A stretch of DNA of 64,000 nt from Devosia ginsengisoli. Lineage in GTDB: Bacteria; Pseudomonadota; Alphaproteobacteria; Rhizobiales; Devosiaceae. A model generated the notes under the pieces. That model did no database searches. It was not told where the DNA came from and saw nothing but the letters and a program-made list of their open reading frames with translations. A program made the position numbers and the translations under genes. This document shows, piece after piece, positions 61,425 to 64,000 of this stretch. Position 1 is the first letter of the stretch, and the number at the start of each line of letters is the position of its first letter. Where the stretch lies: positions 755,488 through 819,487 of the forward strand of contig NZ_JANQAJ010000011.1 in NCBI RefSeq assembly GCF_024707105.1. Direction: 5' to 3'.

Positions 61425-61752
61425 GCGGCAGCCCTTGATATGGCAGACGTCATTGCGGCAGATTCGGCGCAGTACATGTCGACCTCTCAACCCGGTTCGG
61501 CGACAATAACTCTATCGTCCCAGTCGAGTTTCTCAAGGTTCAGCAATGGCGTTTGGTTAAATGTCGGGAGAAAAAATTTCCGAAATGGAGGGGTTGAGAA
61601 GATTTCGGTGGAGTTGGAGGGGGCGGATTAGCGGATGGGGAGAATAATGGTGCGCGGTGCCCATCTTCAGATCATGCCCGCGGTAGCATTTCAGGATGGA
61701 TCCCGGCTCAAGACCGGGATGACATCGCGATAGAAGCGGCAACGGGCCAATG
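61425..61752. other. Gap upstream of cysTWA: weak promoter candidate, no gene
   Basis: On the minus strand TTGAGA (61536-61531) and TAGAGT (61514-61509) with a 16-base spacer could be the cysT promoter. No gene or sulfate-binding-protein remnant was found. A REP-like repeat lies at 61691-61727. Confidence 0.35.
61691..61727. repeat. Short palindromic repeat (GGATCCCGGCTCAAGACCGGGATGAC type)
   Basis: Same unit as 14097-14133, with ATCCCGGC and CCGGGAT as arms. It sits 26 bases past the end of the truncated haemoglobin gene. Confidence 0.75.
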
Positions 61753-62244
61753 CTATTTCGGCGGGGTCCAGAGCGGGGTTTCGCGCTGGAGGGGCGCCAT
61801 GGCGGTGATGTCCTGGCCGCGGCGCATGGCGATGTTCATGCGGAAGGAATTGCCAATACGCTCGGAGCGCTCGACGAAAAGCGCGGCAATGTCGGGCGGG
61901 CAGATGCTCTCCACGGTGCGGCGGAAGAGGGCCAGCCAGCGCATGAAATGAGGATCGGCGAGTTCGGGAATGGCCATGTGCTTGGGCATGGGGCGACCGC
62001 CATAGCGACCGGTGCCCAATAGCATGGAGCTCCAGAAATCGGTAATGAGATCGAGGTGGTGCGGCCAGGCTTCGGGGGCGATGATGCGATTGAAGATGGG
62101 GCCGATCAGCGGATCGCGGCGCACATCGGCATAGAAGCTGTCGACCACTGATCGAATCATGGCTTCGTCGAGCCCTGCGGGCGTTTCCCAGCCGACGCGC
62201 TGGTGGCGGGTGCCGACGGGCGGACGCGGATTGGAGTCGCTCAT
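61753..62244 (-). CDS. Group III truncated haemoglobin
   Basis: 163 aa. IRSVVDSFYADVRRDPLIGP, FWSSMLLGTGRYGGRPMPKH with the proximal-His region, LADPHFMRWLALFRRTVESI and GNSFRMNIA follow the 2/2 globin fold of group III (shorter than vertebrate globins, with the F helix compressed). The protein binds O2, NO or related ligands; the role in this group is usually microaerobic or nitrosative stress. The ATG at 62244 overlaps the stop of the SufR-like gene (62241), so they are one operon. Sited next to a superoxide dismutase. Confidence 0.88.
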   Translation of the reverse strand: MSDSNPRPPVGTRHQRVGWETPAGLDEAMIRSVVDSFYADVRRDPLIGPIFNRIIAPEAWPHHLDLITDFWSSMLLGTGRYGGRPMPKHMAIPELADPHFMRWLALFRRTVESICPPDIAALFVERSERIGNSFRMNIAMRRGQDITAMAPLQRETPLWTPPK

Positions 62245-62935
62245 GCGTCAGCCTCGCGGATGGCGTAGCTGCAGCGGCGTCCGCCATTGACGATATGTTC
62301 GTTGCGCTCGATTTCGGCGCCGGGACCAAGCACCGCGCGGAAGACATCGAGCTCGGCGCGGCAGAAGCCCTGGCAGGCGGTGGCGGCGGCGCAGATGGGG
62401 CAGTGATTTTCGATGAGGACGAGGGAACCGTCGGGCTCCTCGCGCCAATCGGCCATATAGCCTTCGGCGGAGCGCAGCTCGGCCAGGGCGGCGACCTTGT
62501 CGCGCAGGCTGGTGCGGTCGGCCAGTTCGGTCTCGTAGGCAGCGCGGGTTTCGGCTTCGCGGATGGAGATCAGGGTATCGAGGGCTTCTTCGCCCAGCGA
62601 TTCTTTGACGATACCGAGCAGTTGCACTGTCAGCGCGGCATGGGTGTCGGGGAAGCGCGACTGGGCCGATGGGGTGAGGCTCCAGCTCTGGGTGGGGCGC
62701 CCTACCCCCTGGCCTCGCTGGTGGCAACGACCAAGCCTTCTTCCGCGAGACGCGCGAGCTGCTGGCGGGCGGCTTCACCTGTGGTGCCGAGCTTCGTTCC
62801 GATGGCGGAGGCCGAGAGGGCACCGTGCATCTTGAGCGCCATCAGCACCCGTTCGGCGGGGCTGCGCGGTGACCATGCTACATTGTCGGCAGTTGCGTCG
62901 CGTGGGGCAACATTTTCCAAGTTCTGACTTGACAT
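62241..62935 (-). pseudogene. SufR/DeoR-like regulator with C-terminal cysteines, one frameshift
   Basis: About 231 aa if repaired. An N-terminal winged helix (RVLMALKMHGALSASAIGTK, TTGEAARQQLARLAEEGLV) and a C-terminal domain with NHCPICAAATACQGFCRAEL and GGRRCSYAI, the cysteine pattern of SufR-like Fe-S or metal-sensing repressors. At 62705-62709 there are five C's (five G's on the coding strand); six would join ATSEARG to VGRPTQSWSLTP and on to VQLLGIVKESLGEEALD. As given, the protein stops after the HTH. It heads the operon with the truncated haemoglobin and is divergent from sodB, so iron or redox control of both is plausible. ATG 62935 chosen; ATG 62965 possible. Confidence 0.78.
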
Positions 62936-63040
62936 ATTGGCGCCAGCGGTTTTCAAAGTCATCACTTGGAATAAACGGCGACGCGGCGGAATGCAAGCGC
63001 CGGTGTTGTCGCATCCCCGATCCAGCGAAAGGAACCGAAA

Positions 63041-63643
63041 ATGGCCTTTGAACTTCCCGCCCTGCCCTATGCCCATTCTGCCCTGGCCGAGCGCGGCATG
63101 AGCCAGGAAACGCTGGAGCTGCACCACGACAAGCATCACCAGGCCTATGTGACCGCACTCAACGGGTTCGTGGAGAAGAATGCCGATCTGGCCGGCAAGT
63201 CGCTGGAAGACATCATCGCCTTTGCCAATGGCAAGGCGGAGCTGGTGCCGGTGTTCAACAATGCCGGGCAGCACTGGAACCACATCCACTTCTGGAATGC
63301 GCTGTCGCCCAAGGGCGGCGCCCTGCCCGGCAAGCTCGAAGGCAAGGTCGTGAGCGATTTCGGCTCGATCGAGGCGTTCAAGGAGCAGTTCAAAACCGCC
63401 GCGACCACGCAGTTCGGGTCGGGCTGGGCCTGGCTGGTGCTGGGAACGGATGGCAAGCTGAAGGTGACCAAGACAGCCAACGGGTCCAATCCGCTGGCGA
63501 CCGGCGAAGGCAAGCCGCTGCTGGGGCTCGATGTGTGGGAGCACAGCTATTACGTCGACTTCCGCAACCGGCGGCCGGACTATGTGACGAACTTCCTCGA
63601 CAAACTGGCGAACTATGAGTTTGCCGAAGCGAATTTGGGGTAA
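63041..63643 (+). CDS. sodB: Fe/Mn superoxide dismutase
   Basis: 200 aa cytoplasmic enzyme. Metal ligands are visible: His in LELHHDKHHQAYV (about residue 28), His in NAGQHWNHIHFWNAL (about 75), and Asp and His in LLGLDVWEHSYYVDFRN (about 160-164). FGSGWAWLV is the usual active-site loop. AGQHWNH with the Gln in the N-terminal domain (rather than in GSGWxW-Q) points to the iron form, but Fe versus Mn cannot be settled by eye. AAAGGA lies before the ATG at 63041. Divergent from the SufR-like regulator. Confidence 0.95.
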   Translation: MAFELPALPYAHSALAERGMSQETLELHHDKHHQAYVTALNGFVEKNADLAGKSLEDIIAFANGKAELVPVFNNAGQHWNHIHFWNALSPKGGALPGKLEGKVVSDFGSIEAFKEQFKTAATTQFGSGWAWLVLGTDGKLKVTKTANGSNPLATGEGKPLLGLDVWEHSYYVDFRNRRPDYVTNFLDKLANYEFAEANLG

Positions 63644-63664
63644 GGCGCTCCAAGGTATAGCTTG

Positions 63665-63695
63665 GTGTCATCCCGGCCTTGAGCCGGGGTGACAC
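63665..63695 (+). terminator. Hairpin after sodB (REP-like element, possible terminator)
   Basis: GTGTCATCCCGGC and GCCGGGGTGACAC pair at 12 of 13 positions over a CTTGA loop, 22 bases after the sodB stop. The same unit as the repeats at 14097 and 61691; without a T tract it may stabilise the 3' end rather than terminate. Confidence 0.6.
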
Positions 63696-63795
63696 GGTGA
63701 GTGTGGGGCGTCGGGATCAGACAGAGGTTCCGCTTTCGCTGGAATGGCCCGTTGGGTAGAACAAACGCACGTCGAGAAGAATCGTGAATATAGTT

Positions 63796-64000
63796 ATGGC
63801 CGATTTCGACCTGCCCGACGCCATGCGCCTGCGTCCGCCGCGACAACCGGTGGTGGGCAATGCCGAGTTCCGGGCCGCCATGTCGGGCATGGCGACGACC
63901 GTGAGCGTGGTGACGGCACGGCGTGGCGACGAGCGGATCGGGCGGACGGTGACATCCATGCTGTCGCTGTCGATGAATCCGCCGACCATCCTCATTTCCA
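63796..64000 (+). CDS. Flavin reductase-domain protein, 5' part only
   Basis: 68 residues before the window ends. EFRAAMSGMATTVSVVTARR and GRTVTSMLSLSMNPPTILIS are the opening strands of the split-barrel flavin reductase domain (Flavin_Reduct), which binds FMN and reduces it with NAD(P)H, usually for a monooxygenase. The ATG at 63796 follows an AT-rich stretch (ATCGTGAATATAGTT) with no strong ribosome site. The rest of the gene lies beyond 64000. Confidence 0.75.
   Translation, partial: MADFDLPDAMRLRPPRQPVVGNAEFRAAMSGMATTVSVVTARRGDERIGRTVTSMLSLSMNPPTILIS

Overview
The window is high-GC DNA with densely packed operons, many of them joined by ATGA/GTGA start-stop overlaps. It looks like an alphaproteobacterial chromosome. 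The gene content (several family-5 ABC importers, an uronate pathway with Udh/KdgD/UxuA, PutA with a divergent Lrp regulator, and many short GC-rich palindromic intergenic repeats) suggests Hyphomicrobiales, possibly a Devosia-like heterotroph that feeds on plant matter. That placement is an inference; no rRNA or other marker gene is present.

Layout. 1-2.5 kb: prophage remnant in which an IS3-family element joins an integrase fragment to a portal-protein fragment. 2.5-4.7 kb: lower-GC pair, an EcoRI-type adenine methyltransferase and a DUF262-HNH nuclease, a probable restriction-modification or defence island. 5.1-5.8 kb: secreted glycine-rich repeat protein. 6.1-17.0 kb: hexuronate utilisation locus (uronate dehydrogenase, family-5 importer, 5-dehydro-4-deoxyglucarate dehydratase, mannonate dehydratase, FadR-type regulator, SMP-30 lactonase). 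17.2-26.6 kb: one long minus-strand operon with a polar amino-acid importer, DapA and DapB homologues, an aldehyde dehydrogenase, a three-subunit opine/D-hydroxyproline-oxidase-like dehydrogenase and a saccharopine-dehydrogenase-like protein, divergent from a LysR regulator. 27.8-36.6 kb: arabinan locus (ArsR-type regulator, GH51 arabinofuranosidase, five-gene importer). 36.8-45.6 kb: dipeptide locus (GNAT, M24 peptidase, binding protein, XRE-cupin regulator, divergent permease/ATPase operon, GAF protein). 45.8-49.9 kb: PutA and its Lrp/AsnC regulator. 50.2-56.1 kb: oligopeptide importer. 56.4-58.5 kb: GAF protein and TPR-GGDEF cyclase. 58.6-61.4 kb: CysTWA sulfate importer without its binding protein. 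61.8-64 kb: truncated haemoglobin, SufR-like regulator, Fe/Mn superoxide dismutase and the start of a flavin reductase.

Two patterns run across the whole window. First, several families of palindromic repeats sit between genes and have also entered coding sequence: putA carries two, the oppF N-terminus and the oppD C-terminus are partly repeat-encoded, and one ATPase takes its stop codon from a repeat. Second, at least six single-base indels break otherwise intact reading frames (IS orfA, udh twice, kdgD, the DAO subunit, the SufR-like gene), several in homopolymers. They may be natural decay or sequencing error; raw reads would decide.

Functionally, the window is a set of nutrient modules. 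Importers for uronides, arabino-oligosaccharides, peptides and an amino acid each sit beside matching catabolic enzymes and a dedicated regulator. A shared motif, AAGAAATCATACT, recurs in full or in part at the promoters of the uronate and arabinan modules.
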